NCBI GenBank assembly: GCA_964555675.1
Contig: CAZKTU010000074.1
Span: 1 to 26,122 of the forward strand
Reading direction: 5' to 3'
DNA length: 26,122 bases
From: CAIWXH01 sp964555675
Lineage (GTDB): Bacteria; Chloroflexota; Chloroflexia; Chloroflexales; Chloroflexaceae
Below the pieces are notes generated by a model. It was not told the origin of the DNA and made no database searches. It worked only from the letters and a program-made list of their open reading frames with translations. This document shows, piece by piece, positions 1-7,789 of this stretch. Position 1 is the stretch's first letter, and each line of letters begins with the position of its first letter. Made by a program: the position numbers and the translations under genes.

Positions 1-78
1 CCGGCCTCGGTCTCGATGCCGTCGTTGCCGTTGTCGTCGCCGGCCTCGGTCTCGATGCCGTCGTTGCCGTTGTCGTCG
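1..78. repeat. 39-bp direct tandem repeat, two copies plus a degenerate third
   Basis: Bases 1-39 and 40-78 are identical; the sequence from 79 starts a third copy that diverges after about 10 bases. The period is a multiple of three and encodes GDDNGNDGIETEA in the minus-strand gene. More copies may lie left of the window. Confidence 0.9.
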
Positions 79-329
79 CCGGCCTCGACCTCGATCTCAA
101 CCTCGGCGCGCTCGCGCTCGGCGCGGCTGTTCTCGACGCGCTCGACCCTGGCCCGCTCGGCCCGCTCGGCCATCGAGGCGGCGCCCACCGAGAGGGGCGC
201 GCCCACCAGCACGGCGGCGAGCAGGCCGCCGATGGCCGCGGCGAACGGGCGATTCTTCATGCGGGCGAGCAGGCGGCGGATGCGGCGGGGCGTCTTCGGG
301 CTGTTGGTCGAGGTGCTCTGGGTGCTCAT
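1..329 (-). CDS. Membrane-anchored or secreted protein with acidic tandem repeats (partial, C-terminus outside window)
   Basis: The frame is open from an ATG at 329 to the window edge, so about 109 N-terminal residues are seen. A good AAGGAG lies 9 bases before the start. The first 25 residues are Ser/Thr/Arg/Lys-rich, with paired arginines (TPRRIRRLLARMK). A single hydrophobic stretch follows at about residues 29-50 (AAAIGGLLAAVLVGAPLSVG), like an uncleaved anchor or a late signal peptide. Next comes a charged helical part rich in AER/VER, then an acidic repeat with unit GDDNGNDGIETEA, two copies of which are visible. Asp/Asn/Gly-rich repeats can bind calcium, but this one is not a recognised RTX or dockerin motif. 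I do not recognise the family. It is divergent from the polysaccharide cluster, so co-function is only a guess. Confidence 0.7.
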   Translation of the reverse strand, partial: MSTQSTSTNSPKTPRRIRRLLARMKNRPFAAAIGGLLAAVLVGAPLSVGAASMAERAERARVERVENSRAERERAEVEIEVEAGDDNGNDGIETEAGDDNGNDGIETEA

Positions 330-420
330 TGGTGAGGGCTCCTTTGTCTGGCTGTTAGTGTGTGCTGTTGAGCGTCGGGCCGGCGGCTCGTGTGCCGCGT
401 GTTTGTCGATTGCACTACTC

Positions 421-448
421 AAACGGAGCGAGTACGGGTGAAGTTACC
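421..448 (-). promoter_or_regulatory. Possible ECF-sigma type promoter for the minus-strand repeat protein
   Basis: Read on the minus strand, GGTAACTT (448-441) is followed after 15 bases by CGTTT (425-421). This resembles the AAC...CGT pattern of ECF sigma promoters, here with 17 bases between AAC and CGT. The start codon is about 90 bases downstream. No convincing sigma-70 promoter was seen for this gene. Pattern match only. Confidence 0.2.
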
Positions 449-577
449 TACACCTTGGTCTCAAAAATGCGCCGATCACCCCTGACTTTCGTAGATTGTC
501 GCGCTCGACGGGGCCATCCCGACGGCCCTCTGGATGAACAAGCCGTCATTTCCATCTCACGAGCGCCCCATGGCGGG

Positions 578-588
578 TGCTATAGTCG
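578..588 (+). promoter_or_regulatory. Extended -10 promoter (TGCTATAGT) of the polysaccharide cluster
   Basis: TGC followed by TATAGT (581-586) is an extended -10 element with five of six consensus bases in the hexamer. No good -35 box is present at 16-18 bases, which fits extended -10 promoters. The 11-mer TGCTATAGTCG recurs exactly at 12082-12092 before the phosphoglycosyl transferase gene. Predicted transcription start is about 593. Confidence 0.5.
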
Positions 589-687
589 CATCCTGAAGTC
601 GCGCAGCCCGCGCCCGCCGTTCAGGCCAGTGCGATGGTGACAGCCGTATCGCCCAGGCTTGTCTGGCCGCTAGTGTTGAGCTATGCC

Positions 688-2124
688 ATGGAACTTTCGC
701 GCATTGTCCGTCTGCTGTTGCGCTGGAGCTGGCTGATCGCCCTGCTGGCGCTCGCCGGCGGCAGCGCCGGCTACCTCTCCAGCCTGCGCCAGGCGCCCGC
801 GTACGAGGCGACGACCACGCTGCTCGTCACCACCGGCCGACCCTCGCGCGATGGCGTGACCAGCCAGATGCTGGCCACCCGCCAGCAGCTGGCGATCACC
901 TACAAAGAGCTGCTGACCAGGCGCCCGGTGCTCGAGGCCGTCGCCGCCCAGCTCGGCCTCGACCCGCTGCTGGTCGCCGATATGATTGAGGTGGACGTGG
1001 TGCGCGATACGGCCCTCCTCAAGCTCAGCGCCACGGCGGCCGACCCGGTGCTGGCGGCCGACCTGGCGAACGTCGTGGTCGAGGCGTTTATCGCCCAGGA
1101 GCAGGATCTGCTGGCCAACCCCTATGTCGCCGACCGCTCGGGCCTGAGTGTGGTCGAGCCCGCCGTCCCGCCCGCCAGTCCGCGGGGTGCGGGCCCCCTG
1201 CGCAACGGGCTGATCGGGGCCGTCGTCGGCGCGATGCTGGCCCTGGGCGGGGTCTGCCTGATCGGCTACCTCGATACGGCGGTGCGCAGCGCCCACGATC
1301 TGGCCGCCCTCACCGGGTTACCGGTCCTGGCCGAGATCGCGAAGCTCAAGGGCGGCGCGCCCCCCGCGATGCTGGTCACGGTACATCGGCCGGACAGCGC
1401 CCCCGCCGAGGCCTACAGAATGATCCGGGCCCGCGTCGAGTTCGCGGCGGCCCAACGCCCTCTGCGCTCGCTCGTGATCACCAGCGCCCGACCCGGCGAG
1501 GGCAAGAGCGTCACGGCCGCCAACCTGGCCCTGGCCCTGGCCCAGACCGGCCTGCGCGTGATCCTGATCGACGCCAACCTGCGGCGCCCCACGCTGCACG
1601 CGCTGTTCAAGCGCCCGAACTCCAGGGGTCTGAGCACAGCCCTGCAGCAGCTCGGCAATAGCCGCGTCGCCGACAATCTGCTGCCGACGGGCGAGGAGCG
1701 CCTGAGCCTGCTGCCAAGTGGCCCGGCGCCGGCCAACCCGGCCAGTCTGCTCGCGCCCCAGCGCATCACCCTGCTGGCCGACGAGCTCGCGGCTCACGCG
1801 GATCTGCTGATCTTCGACAGCCCCCAGTGCCTCGACACGGTCGACGCGAGCCTGCTGCTGCGCGCCTGCGACGCCGCCCTGCTGGTCGTGCAGGCCAACG
1901 CGACCAGGGCCGAGGCGCTGCAGCAGGCCTACCAGCTCCTCCAGGCCTCGCAGACTCAGCTGCTAGGGGCCGTGCTCAACCACGGCGGCTCGCGCCCCGG
2001 ACGCGGCCGCGGCTTTGCGCCCGGCGCGCAGCGGGTCGCCGGCCCCGACAGGCCCGATGATGAGCCGACCCTCGAGGGTCGACCACTGCCCGGCCAGGCC
2101 CGCGAGGTCGGCGGCTCGAAGTGA
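688..2124 (+). CDS. Polysaccharide co-polymerase fused to a BY-kinase-like ATPase (Wzz/CpsD type)
   Basis: A fused chain-length determinant and cytoplasmic tyrosine-kinase-like ATPase (478 aa) that would regulate polymer length. Two membrane segments (about 12-31 and 172-194) flank a short outside domain; a Pro-rich stretch (EPAVPPASP) precedes the second, as in Wzz proteins. The ATPase half has Walker A (RPGEGKS, K273), Walker A' (VILIDANLRRP, D295) and Walker B (LLIFDSP, D377). Two oddities: the A' motif has Asn where DxD is usual (N297), and the C-terminus is Gly/Arg/Pro-rich without the tyrosine cluster that BY-kinases autophosphorylate. I chose ATG 688 because MELSRIVRLLLRW is the usual Wzz beginning; ATG 634 in the same frame is possible and neither has a good ribosome binding site. 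First gene of the cluster. Confidence 0.88.
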   Translation: MELSRIVRLLLRWSWLIALLALAGGSAGYLSSLRQAPAYEATTTLLVTTGRPSRDGVTSQMLATRQQLAITYKELLTRRPVLEAVAAQLGLDPLLVADMIEVDVVRDTALLKLSATAADPVLAADLANVVVEAFIAQEQDLLANPYVADRSGLSVVEPAVPPASPRGAGPLRNGLIGAVVGAMLALGGVCLIGYLDTAVRSAHDLAALTGLPVLAEIAKLKGGAPPAMLVTVHRPDSAPAEAYRMIRARVEFAAAQRPLRSLVITSARPGEGKSVTAANLALALAQTGLRVILIDANLRRPTLHALFKRPNSRGLSTALQQLGNSRVADNLLPTGEERLSLLPSGPAPANPASLLAPQRITLLADELAAHADLLIFDSPQCLDTVDASLLLRACDAALLVVQANATRAEALQQAYQLLQASQTQLLGAVLNHGGSRPGRGRGFAPGAQRVAGPDRPDDEPTLEGRPLPGQAREVGGSK

Positions 2125-2174
2125 GCCAGGCTTTGCCGAACAGTTTTCGCCGCCAGTGGTGGAGGGGGCAAGCT

Positions 2175-3695
2175 ATGCTCAGACAGGCCATCGTGTCATC
2201 CAGCGCGCTCAGGGCGGCTCTGCTTGGGCTGCTGCTGGTCGGCCTCGCCGGCTGCGGGATCGCCCCCGCGGCGGCGCCCACGCGCGCGCCGGTGGCCGCC
2301 GCGCCGAGCCAGAGCGGTTCGGGCGTCGGCCAGCAGGCGCGTCCGCGCCTCCTCGTCGACGCGCGGGTGGTGCCGGCGCTCTCCGTAGGGCTCGACTTCG
2401 GCCTGCGGGGGGTCAGCGTGGCCGAGGTGCTGGTCGCGGAGGGCGACCTGGTGACGAAGGGCGCGCCCCTGGCCCGGCTGGACGCCGGCGACCTCCAGCT
2501 CAGGATCGATGCGGCGAGGGCGACCATGGCCCGCGCCCAGGCCGAGTACGACCGGCTGGCCGCGGGGCCCGGGCAGGCCGAGCTCGACTACGCCCGCGCC
2601 GAGGTCGACGCGGCCAGGGCCCGTCTGCTCCAGGCCCAGGGCAGCGTCGTCCCCGCCGAGCTCGACGCGGCCAGAGCCCGCCTGAGCGAGGCCCGGGCTA
2701 TGCGGGCCCTGCTCGAGGCGGGGCCGCTGCCGGCCGATCGTCAGGCGGCCCTGAGCGAGCGCGACCAGGCTCGGGCCCGCCTCGCCGAGCTCGCGGTTAG
2801 CCTCTCGGCGGCCAAGGAGCAGGAGCGCCGGCTGATGGAGGAGGCGGCCAACCAGGTGCGGGTCGCCCAGCAGCTCTACAGCGATTCGTACTGGGCCCAC
2901 CAGCACGCCGCGAGCGACGCGACGAAGCAGGCCCTGGCGGGCGAGCTCGAGCGCCGGCGCCTCGCGGTGGCCAGCGCCGAGCTGGCCCTTGAGCGCGCCC
3001 GCCTGAGCTACGAGGTGGCGCTGCAGGGCGAGCGCAGCGGCCTGGCCGACGCCGAGGCCGAGCTCGCGGCCGCCCAGGCGCGCCTCGACGAGCTGCTCGG
3101 CCGGCCTGACGGGGCCGAGTTGGAGCGAGCGCGGGCGGTCGAGGCCGAGGCAGCGGCGCAGCTCGCCCGGCTCGAGGGCAGCGCCCGCGTCGGCGCGATC
3201 GACGAGGCCGCGGCCGGGGTGAGGGCCGCCGAGGCTCGCCTGGCCCAGCTCGAGGAGGGGGCGCGCCCGGCGGAACTGGCGGCGGCAGCGGCGGGAGTCG
3301 AGCAGGCCGCGGTCCAGCTGCGCCAGGCCGAGCGCGAGCTGGCGAAGGCCACCCTGCTGGCCCCGATGGACGGCGTGGTCGCCGAGATCAACGTCGCGCC
3401 CGGCGAGATCCCCGACGTGGACCAGCCGGCCATGCTGCTGGCCGACAACAGCGCCTGGCAGCTCGAGGCCGCCGAGCTCACCGACCTGAATATCGTGCAG
3501 GTGGCGCCCGGCGCCCCGGCGATGATCAGCTTCGATGCCCTGCCCGACCTCGAGCTCACCGGCCAGGTCAGCCGGATCAGCCCGCTGGGCGAGAACGAGC
3601 GGGGCGAGACGCTCTACACGATCTATATCGATCCCGACAGCTGGGACGCGCGGCTGCGCTGGAACATGCTCGCCCAGGTGCGCATCGGGCCGTAG
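2175..3695 (+). CDS. HlyD-like coiled-coil lipoprotein (membrane-fusion/adaptor protein)
   Basis: 506 aa. A signal peptide ends in a lipobox (LAGC, Cys27), so it should be lipid-anchored outside the membrane. A biotinyl/lipoyl-like half (about residues 65-105, VAEGDLVTKGAPLARLDAGD) is followed by some 300 residues of Ala/Glu/Arg/Leu-rich coiled coil, the second lipoyl half (LLAPMDGVVAEINVAPGE) and a beta-barrel domain (VAPGAPAMISFDALP) typical of HlyD/RND adaptors. Start 2175 is supported by GGAGG at 2161-2165. It lies 50 bases after the PCP/kinase gene. HlyD adaptors normally work with an ABC or RND pump and none is encoded nearby, so here it may bridge the polymer machinery across the cell wall (inference). 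Confidence 0.88.
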   Translation: MLRQAIVSSSALRAALLGLLLVGLAGCGIAPAAAPTRAPVAAAPSQSGSGVGQQARPRLLVDARVVPALSVGLDFGLRGVSVAEVLVAEGDLVTKGAPLARLDAGDLQLRIDAARATMARAQAEYDRLAAGPGQAELDYARAEVDAARARLLQAQGSVVPAELDAARARLSEARAMRALLEAGPLPADRQAALSERDQARARLAELAVSLSAAKEQERRLMEEAANQVRVAQQLYSDSYWAHQHAASDATKQALAGELERRRLAVASAELALERARLSYEVALQGERSGLADAEAELAAAQARLDELLGRPDGAELERARAVEAEAAAQLARLEGSARVGAIDEAAAGVRAAEARLAQLEEGARPAELAAAAAGVEQAAVQLRQAERELAKATLLAPMDGVVAEINVAPGEIPDVDQPAMLLADNSAWQLEAAELTDLNIVQVAPGAPAMISFDALPDLELTGQVSRISPLGENERGETLYTIYIDPDSWDARLRWNMLAQVRIGP

Positions 3696-3764
3696 GACGG
3701 AACAGGGTAGTTCACGGTGACGCAGCTTCAAGTTAGCAGCATTGAGAGCGGAGCGTAGAACGCG

Positions 3765-5057
3765 ATGGCCTCGAAGGAACTGCTCACCGACGCCCCTCCC
3801 GACGCGGCCGGCGCAAGGCGAGGCCTGCTCTTCAATATCGCCAGGGTCTTCCCCGGCAACCTCGTTTACACGGCTACCCAGTGGGGTCTGCTGATTGTCC
3901 TGACCAAGTTCTTCTCGCCGGCCGAGTTCGGCGTCTACGCTCTGGCCCTGGCCATCTCGACGCCGCTCTTCACCGCCAGCTCGCTGCAGCTGCGCTATGT
4001 CTATATTGCCGCGGAGCGCGAACAGGTGGGCTTCGAGAACTATTTGTTTCTGAGGCTCGCGAGCGATCTGGCGGCCCTCGTGGCCCTGCTGGCGCTGTAC
4101 GCGCTCGATCTGTACAGCGCGGCGCTGCTGCCTATGGTGCTGCTGCTCGGGGCGAACCAGTTCATCCTGAATCTGAAGGACGCCCATCAGGGCGTGCTCC
4201 AGCGGCAGGAGCGGATGGACCTCTTCGCCTCGTCGCGCGTGATCCAGGGCCTGGTCACACTCGGGGCGGCGGCGGCCGCGGCGCTGCTCAGCGGGAACAT
4301 GCTGCTGGTGGTCGCGACGATGCTGGCGGCGCGCCTTGGGGCGCTGCTGCTCTACGATCTGCCCCAGGCGCGGCGGGCCCTGGCCGCGGCCCGCGTGAGC
4401 TATATCGACCGGGCCGGCTTCTCCCTCGCCAGGGTGGGCGGGCTCTTCAGAACCGCCCTGCCCCTCGGCGTCGTGGCGATCTTTCTGAGCCTGAACACCA
4501 ATGTGCCGAGGTATTTCCTCGCCCAGAGCGGCACGGAGGTGGTGGGCTACTTTGCGGCCGTCGCGAGCCTCAAAGTGATCATGGACATCTTCATCTCGTC
4601 GCTGGGCGAGTCGGCCAGTCGCAGGCTGGCGCTCGCTTTCACGACCAGCCGGGCCCAGTATGTGCGGCTGCTGCTCGGCCTGATCGCGGTCGGAGTGGCC
4701 TTCGGGGCGGCCGGCCTGGCCTTCGCCCTGCTCTTCGGCGAGCTGTTCCTGGCGCTCTTCTTCCGCCCCGAGTATCGCGTGTTCGCCCCCGTGTTCGTCT
4801 GGCTCATGGGCCTGCGGGTGATCTCGAACGCGAGCTCGTTTCTGGGCTATGGCCTGACCGCCGCGCGCCAGTACGGGGTGCAGGTCTGGATCGTCGGGCT
4901 CGGGCTGCTGTCGCTGCTGGTGGCCTCGTGGCTGCTCATCCCGCGCTGGGCCGGCCTCGGCGCCGCGTGGGCCATGTTCATCTCCGAGCTGATCACCCTG
5001 GCCGCGATGAGCTTCGTTATGGTCAGGACGCTGCGCACAGAGCCCGTCGCGGAGTAG
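3765..5057 (+). CDS. Polysaccharide flippase of the Wzx/MOP family
   Basis: 430 aa, about 12 hydrophobic segments in pairs across the protein and a hydrophilic N-terminus, as in Wzx/RfbX-type flippases that move undecaprenyl-linked repeat units outward. The opening (GNLVYTATQWGLLIVLTKFF followed by SPAEFGVYALA) matches the first two helices of that family, where a short Pro-Glu-(Phe/Tyr)-Gly turn is common. It sits between the HlyD-like lipoprotein and a glycosyltransferase and just before the polymerase, the expected neighbourhood. A GGAG lies somewhat far (about 13 bases) before the ATG. Substrate cannot be read from sequence. Confidence 0.88.
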   Translation: MASKELLTDAPPDAAGARRGLLFNIARVFPGNLVYTATQWGLLIVLTKFFSPAEFGVYALALAISTPLFTASSLQLRYVYIAAEREQVGFENYLFLRLASDLAALVALLALYALDLYSAALLPMVLLLGANQFILNLKDAHQGVLQRQERMDLFASSRVIQGLVTLGAAAAAALLSGNMLLVVATMLAARLGALLLYDLPQARRALAAARVSYIDRAGFSLARVGGLFRTALPLGVVAIFLSLNTNVPRYFLAQSGTEVVGYFAAVASLKVIMDIFISSLGESASRRLALAFTTSRAQYVRLLLGLIAVGVAFGAAGLAFALLFGELFLALFFRPEYRVFAPVFVWLMGLRVISNASSFLGYGLTAARQYGVQVWIVGLGLLSLLVASWLLIPRWAGLGAAWAMFISELITLAAMSFVMVRTLRTEPVAE

Positions 5058-5085
5058 CCGCGACCCTTGAGACCAGGAGCCGATG

Positions 5086-6261
5086 ATGCCCAGGAAGGTT
5101 CGCGTGCTTCACGTAGTGAGCCGGATGCAGCGCGGCGGTATCGAGACCTGGCTGATGCACGTGCTGCGGACGATCGACCGCGCGCGCTTCCAGTTCGACT
5201 TTCTGGTGAATACCACCGAGCCCTGCGACTATGACGCCGAGCTGCGCGCGCTGGGCGCCCGGATCCTGCCCTGCGCCCCGCCGCGCAAGGCCATCGCCCA
5301 CCTGAGGGACATGTGGCGCGTTCTGCGCCACGAGGGCCCGTACGATGTCGTCCACGCCCACGGCTCCGCGGCCGTCGGCGTCACCCTCAGGCTGGCCGCC
5401 GCGGCCGGCGTGCCCGTGCGGATCGCCCACAGCCATAACGCGCCCACGAACGAGCGGCGACGCGCCAGAAGCTACCTCTACAGGGTCGTGGCCCGAGCCT
5501 GGATGCGCCGGTACATGACCCATGGCCTCGGCGTCTCGGCCATGGCCTCCGACTATCTGTTCGGGCCCGCCTGGCGGGACGACGGGCGCTGTCAGCTGGT
5601 CGAGTTGGGCCTCGACTGGGCGCCCTTCCGCGAGCCGCTCGACGTGGCGGCCCTGCGCCGCGAGCTCAATCTGCCGGCCGAGGCCCTGGTGGTCGGCCAT
5701 GTCGGGCGCTTCGACGCGCAGAAGAACCACGCCTTCTTTTTACAGGTCGCCGCGAAGCTGGTGGAGCGGGAGGCCAGGGCCCATTTCCTGCTGGTGGGCG
5801 ACGGTCAGCTCAGGCCCGCGATCGAGGCCCAGGCCCGCGACCTGGGGCTGCGCGAGCGCATCGTCTTCGCCGGCTCGCGCCCCGACGTGCAGCGGGCGCT
5901 GCAGGCGATGGACGTCTTCCTCTTTCCGAGCCACTATGAGGGGCTGGCCCTCTCGTTCCTGGAGGCCCAGGCCGTGGGCCTGCCCTGCGTGATCAGCGCG
6001 GCCATCCCGCCCGAGCCGCGCCTCGTCGGGCCCCTGGTGCGGCCTCTCGGGCTGGAGCAGCCGCCGGAGGTCTGGGCTGATACCGTGCTCGCGGCGTCCG
6101 GCACCCGGCGGGGCGAGCAGCACGCGCGCGCCTGGCAGATCGTCGCCGGCAGCCGCTACTCGATTGAGAGCAGTCTGGGGAAGCTGCTGCCGATCTACGC
6201 CGGCGCAACGTCTGCCGAGGATCGGCTCGTTCGAGGGGGCCATGCTTCCACTCCACGCTGA
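5086..6261 (+). CDS. GT4 glycosyltransferase, EpsF-like
   Basis: 391 aa retaining GT-B glycosyltransferase, probably adding a sugar to the lipid-linked repeat unit on the cytoplasmic face. The N-terminus (VLHVVSRMQRGGIETWLMHV) and the phrase FDFLVNTTEPCDYDAELRALG are typical of EpsF-type enzymes from exopolysaccharide clusters. The C-terminal Rossmann half has VGHVGRFDAQKNH and the E-x7-E motif (E285, E293) within SHYEGLALSFLEAQAVGLP. Two ATGs stand in tandem at 5083 and 5086; the AGGAG at 5075-5079 gives better spacing (6) to the second. The end overlaps the next gene by 20 bases, suggesting coupled translation. Sugar donor unknown. Confidence 0.9.
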   Translation: MPRKVRVLHVVSRMQRGGIETWLMHVLRTIDRARFQFDFLVNTTEPCDYDAELRALGARILPCAPPRKAIAHLRDMWRVLRHEGPYDVVHAHGSAAVGVTLRLAAAAGVPVRIAHSHNAPTNERRRARSYLYRVVARAWMRRYMTHGLGVSAMASDYLFGPAWRDDGRCQLVELGLDWAPFREPLDVAALRRELNLPAEALVVGHVGRFDAQKNHAFFLQVAAKLVEREARAHFLLVGDGQLRPAIEAQARDLGLRERIVFAGSRPDVQRALQAMDVFLFPSHYEGLALSFLEAQAVGLPCVISAAIPPEPRLVGPLVRPLGLEQPPEVWADTVLAASGTRRGEQHARAWQIVAGSRYSIESSLGKLLPIYAGATSAEDRLVRGGHASTPR

Positions 6262-7789
6262 GCTCGAGCTGAACCGGCGGCGCTGGCTGCTGCCGCGGCG
6301 CGACCGGCTGGCGCTGTTGCTGGCCCACCTCGCCACCTGCGCCGTCCTGCTCGCCTTCCTGCTCAGCAACGAGCGGCTGTGGCACTGGTTCGTAGTCCCG
6401 GTCCTGGGCTGCGGCCTGTTGATCGGCCACGACCTCGTGCGCTGGCTGCGCGGCAGCTACGACATCTTCGACCCCAAGGGGCTGGTCGGGGCCTACGGCT
6501 GGTACTTCTTCTTCCTGGCGCCGCTGCTCTTCGTCCACTGGAATCTGGCCATTCCGCGCTTCGAGTATATGCCCGACTGGCGGCCCTGGGTGGGCCAGAT
6601 GGCCACGCTCAACCTGGCGGGGCTGTGCCTGTACCAGCTGTTCCAGCGGCTCGGGTACGCCACGCCCACGCCCAGCAGGCCGGTCGTGTGGATCGCGCGG
6701 CCGAGGAGCAGCGAGCGCCTGATCCTGCTGGCGGCCCTGCTCAGCCTGCTCGCCCAGCTCTACTACTTCGTGATCATGGGCGGGGTCGCCGGCATCGTCG
6801 CGACCCATACCTACAAGCTCGAGCGGGCGGTGGGGGCGGGTACGTTCAGGACCCTGGGGGGCGCCTTCACGGTTATCGCCCTGATCTACCTGCTCGTCAG
6901 GCGTCGGCGCCGGGGCGCCGGGCCGGCCTCCCTCGCCGCCGTGCTGGCCATGCTGGCGGCCCTGACCGCCGTACTGTTCGTCTTCAGCGGCCTGACGGGC
7001 AGCAGGAGCTCGACCCTGACCATGGTGTTCTGGATGGCCGGGATTGTCCACTACTCCTTGCGCCCCTTCAGGCGCTCGGAGCTGCTCGTGGGCCTGCTTG
7101 TCATCCTCGCCTTCCTCTATCTCTACCAGTACTACGCGGTGCTCGGCTCCGACTCGGTCGACCGGCTGGCCGAGGGCGAGAGCATCGGCGAGCTCGAGGA
7201 GGAGACCGGCCTGACCAGCCAGGTGCTCTTCATCGAGGATCTGAGCCGGGCCAGCACACAGAGCTACCAGCTCTACAGGCTGACGGTCGAGCAAGACTAC
7301 GTGCTCAGGCAGGGCCGCACCTATCTCGGCTCGTTCGCCAACTACATCCCCACCTGGATCTGGCCGGCCAAGCCGCCCGACCCCGAGAAGCGCATCGCCG
7401 GCACCGAGCTGCTGTACGGCCCGGGCGTCTACAGGCCCGGCGACGATCGCGCGAACTCGTCGCGGGTCTACGGGCTGCTCGGCGAGGCCCTCTTGAACTT
7501 CAGCCCGATCCTGGCGCCCCTGCCCTTCGCGCTCTGGGGGTTTCTCATGGGCCTGTATCGGCGGAGGCTGCAGAGCTGGTCGCGCGACGATACCCGGCTC
7601 TTGCTCGCGCCGTACCTCACGCTGCTCTTCACCTTCGCCCTGACCAGCGACCTCGACGACCTGGTCGCGAACGTCCTGTTCCGCATGTCGCCGGTGATTA
7701 TCGTGGTTCTGCTCATCTCGTTGAGAGACCGCCCGCTGTATCGGCCAGGAGCACTGCATGACGCCGGCGACCCTCGCCCCGCCCACTAG
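6242..7789 (+). CDS. Wzy-like O-antigen/exopolysaccharide polymerase
   Basis: 515 aa with about 10-12 membrane segments and a large hydrophilic loop in the C-terminal half (about residues 305-415), the typical outline of Wzy polymerases, which join repeat units on the outer face of the membrane. The GSRSS motif at the start of a helix (within FSGLTGSRSSTLTM) is a common Arg-containing element of the oligosaccharide repeat unit polymerase families. Wzy sequences diverge strongly, so the call rests on topology and on position between GT genes and a flippase. Start 6242 has GAGGGGG just before it and overlaps the preceding gene; the frame is open further upstream, but without family-like sequence. 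Confidence 0.8.
   Translation: MLPLHAELELNRRRWLLPRRDRLALLLAHLATCAVLLAFLLSNERLWHWFVVPVLGCGLLIGHDLVRWLRGSYDIFDPKGLVGAYGWYFFFLAPLLFVHWNLAIPRFEYMPDWRPWVGQMATLNLAGLCLYQLFQRLGYATPTPSRPVVWIARPRSSERLILLAALLSLLAQLYYFVIMGGVAGIVATHTYKLERAVGAGTFRTLGGAFTVIALIYLLVRRRRRGAGPASLAAVLAMLAALTAVLFVFSGLTGSRSSTLTMVFWMAGIVHYSLRPFRRSELLVGLLVILAFLYLYQYYAVLGSDSVDRLAEGESIGELEEETGLTSQVLFIEDLSRASTQSYQLYRLTVEQDYVLRQGRTYLGSFANYIPTWIWPAKPPDPEKRIAGTELLYGPGVYRPGDDRANSSRVYGLLGEALLNFSPILAPLPFALWGFLMGLYRRRLQSWSRDDTRLLLAPYLTLLFTFALTSDLDDLVANVLFRMSPVIIVVLLISLRDRPLYRPGALHDAGDPRPAH

Larger units (their letters stand above)
330..687. other. Divergent intergenic region between the repeat protein and the polysaccharide cluster
   Basis: About 360 bases without a convincing gene. 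It holds the ribosome binding site and possible ECF promoter of the minus-strand gene and the extended -10 promoter at 578-586 for the plus-strand cluster. Open frames crossing it have no family resemblance. Confidence 0.5.

Noticed and set aside
1..78. CRISPR array
   Set aside because: The repeats are adjacent without spacers and in-frame within a gene.
16..640. Plus-strand open frames across the left edge
   Set aside because: The first is the antisense of the repeat protein (Ser/Pro-rich artefact); the second has no ribosome binding site or resemblance. The minus-strand frame has a good ribosome binding site and anchor.
2196..4187. Long open frame (663 codons) on the minus strand opposite the HlyD-like and flippase genes
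   Set aside because: Gln/Arg/Gly-rich translation without any family likeness; it is the expected open antisense frame of very GC-rich genes. The same applies to 5993-7786, 7713-9059, 9081-10358, 10805-12058 and 18547-19938 on the minus strand.
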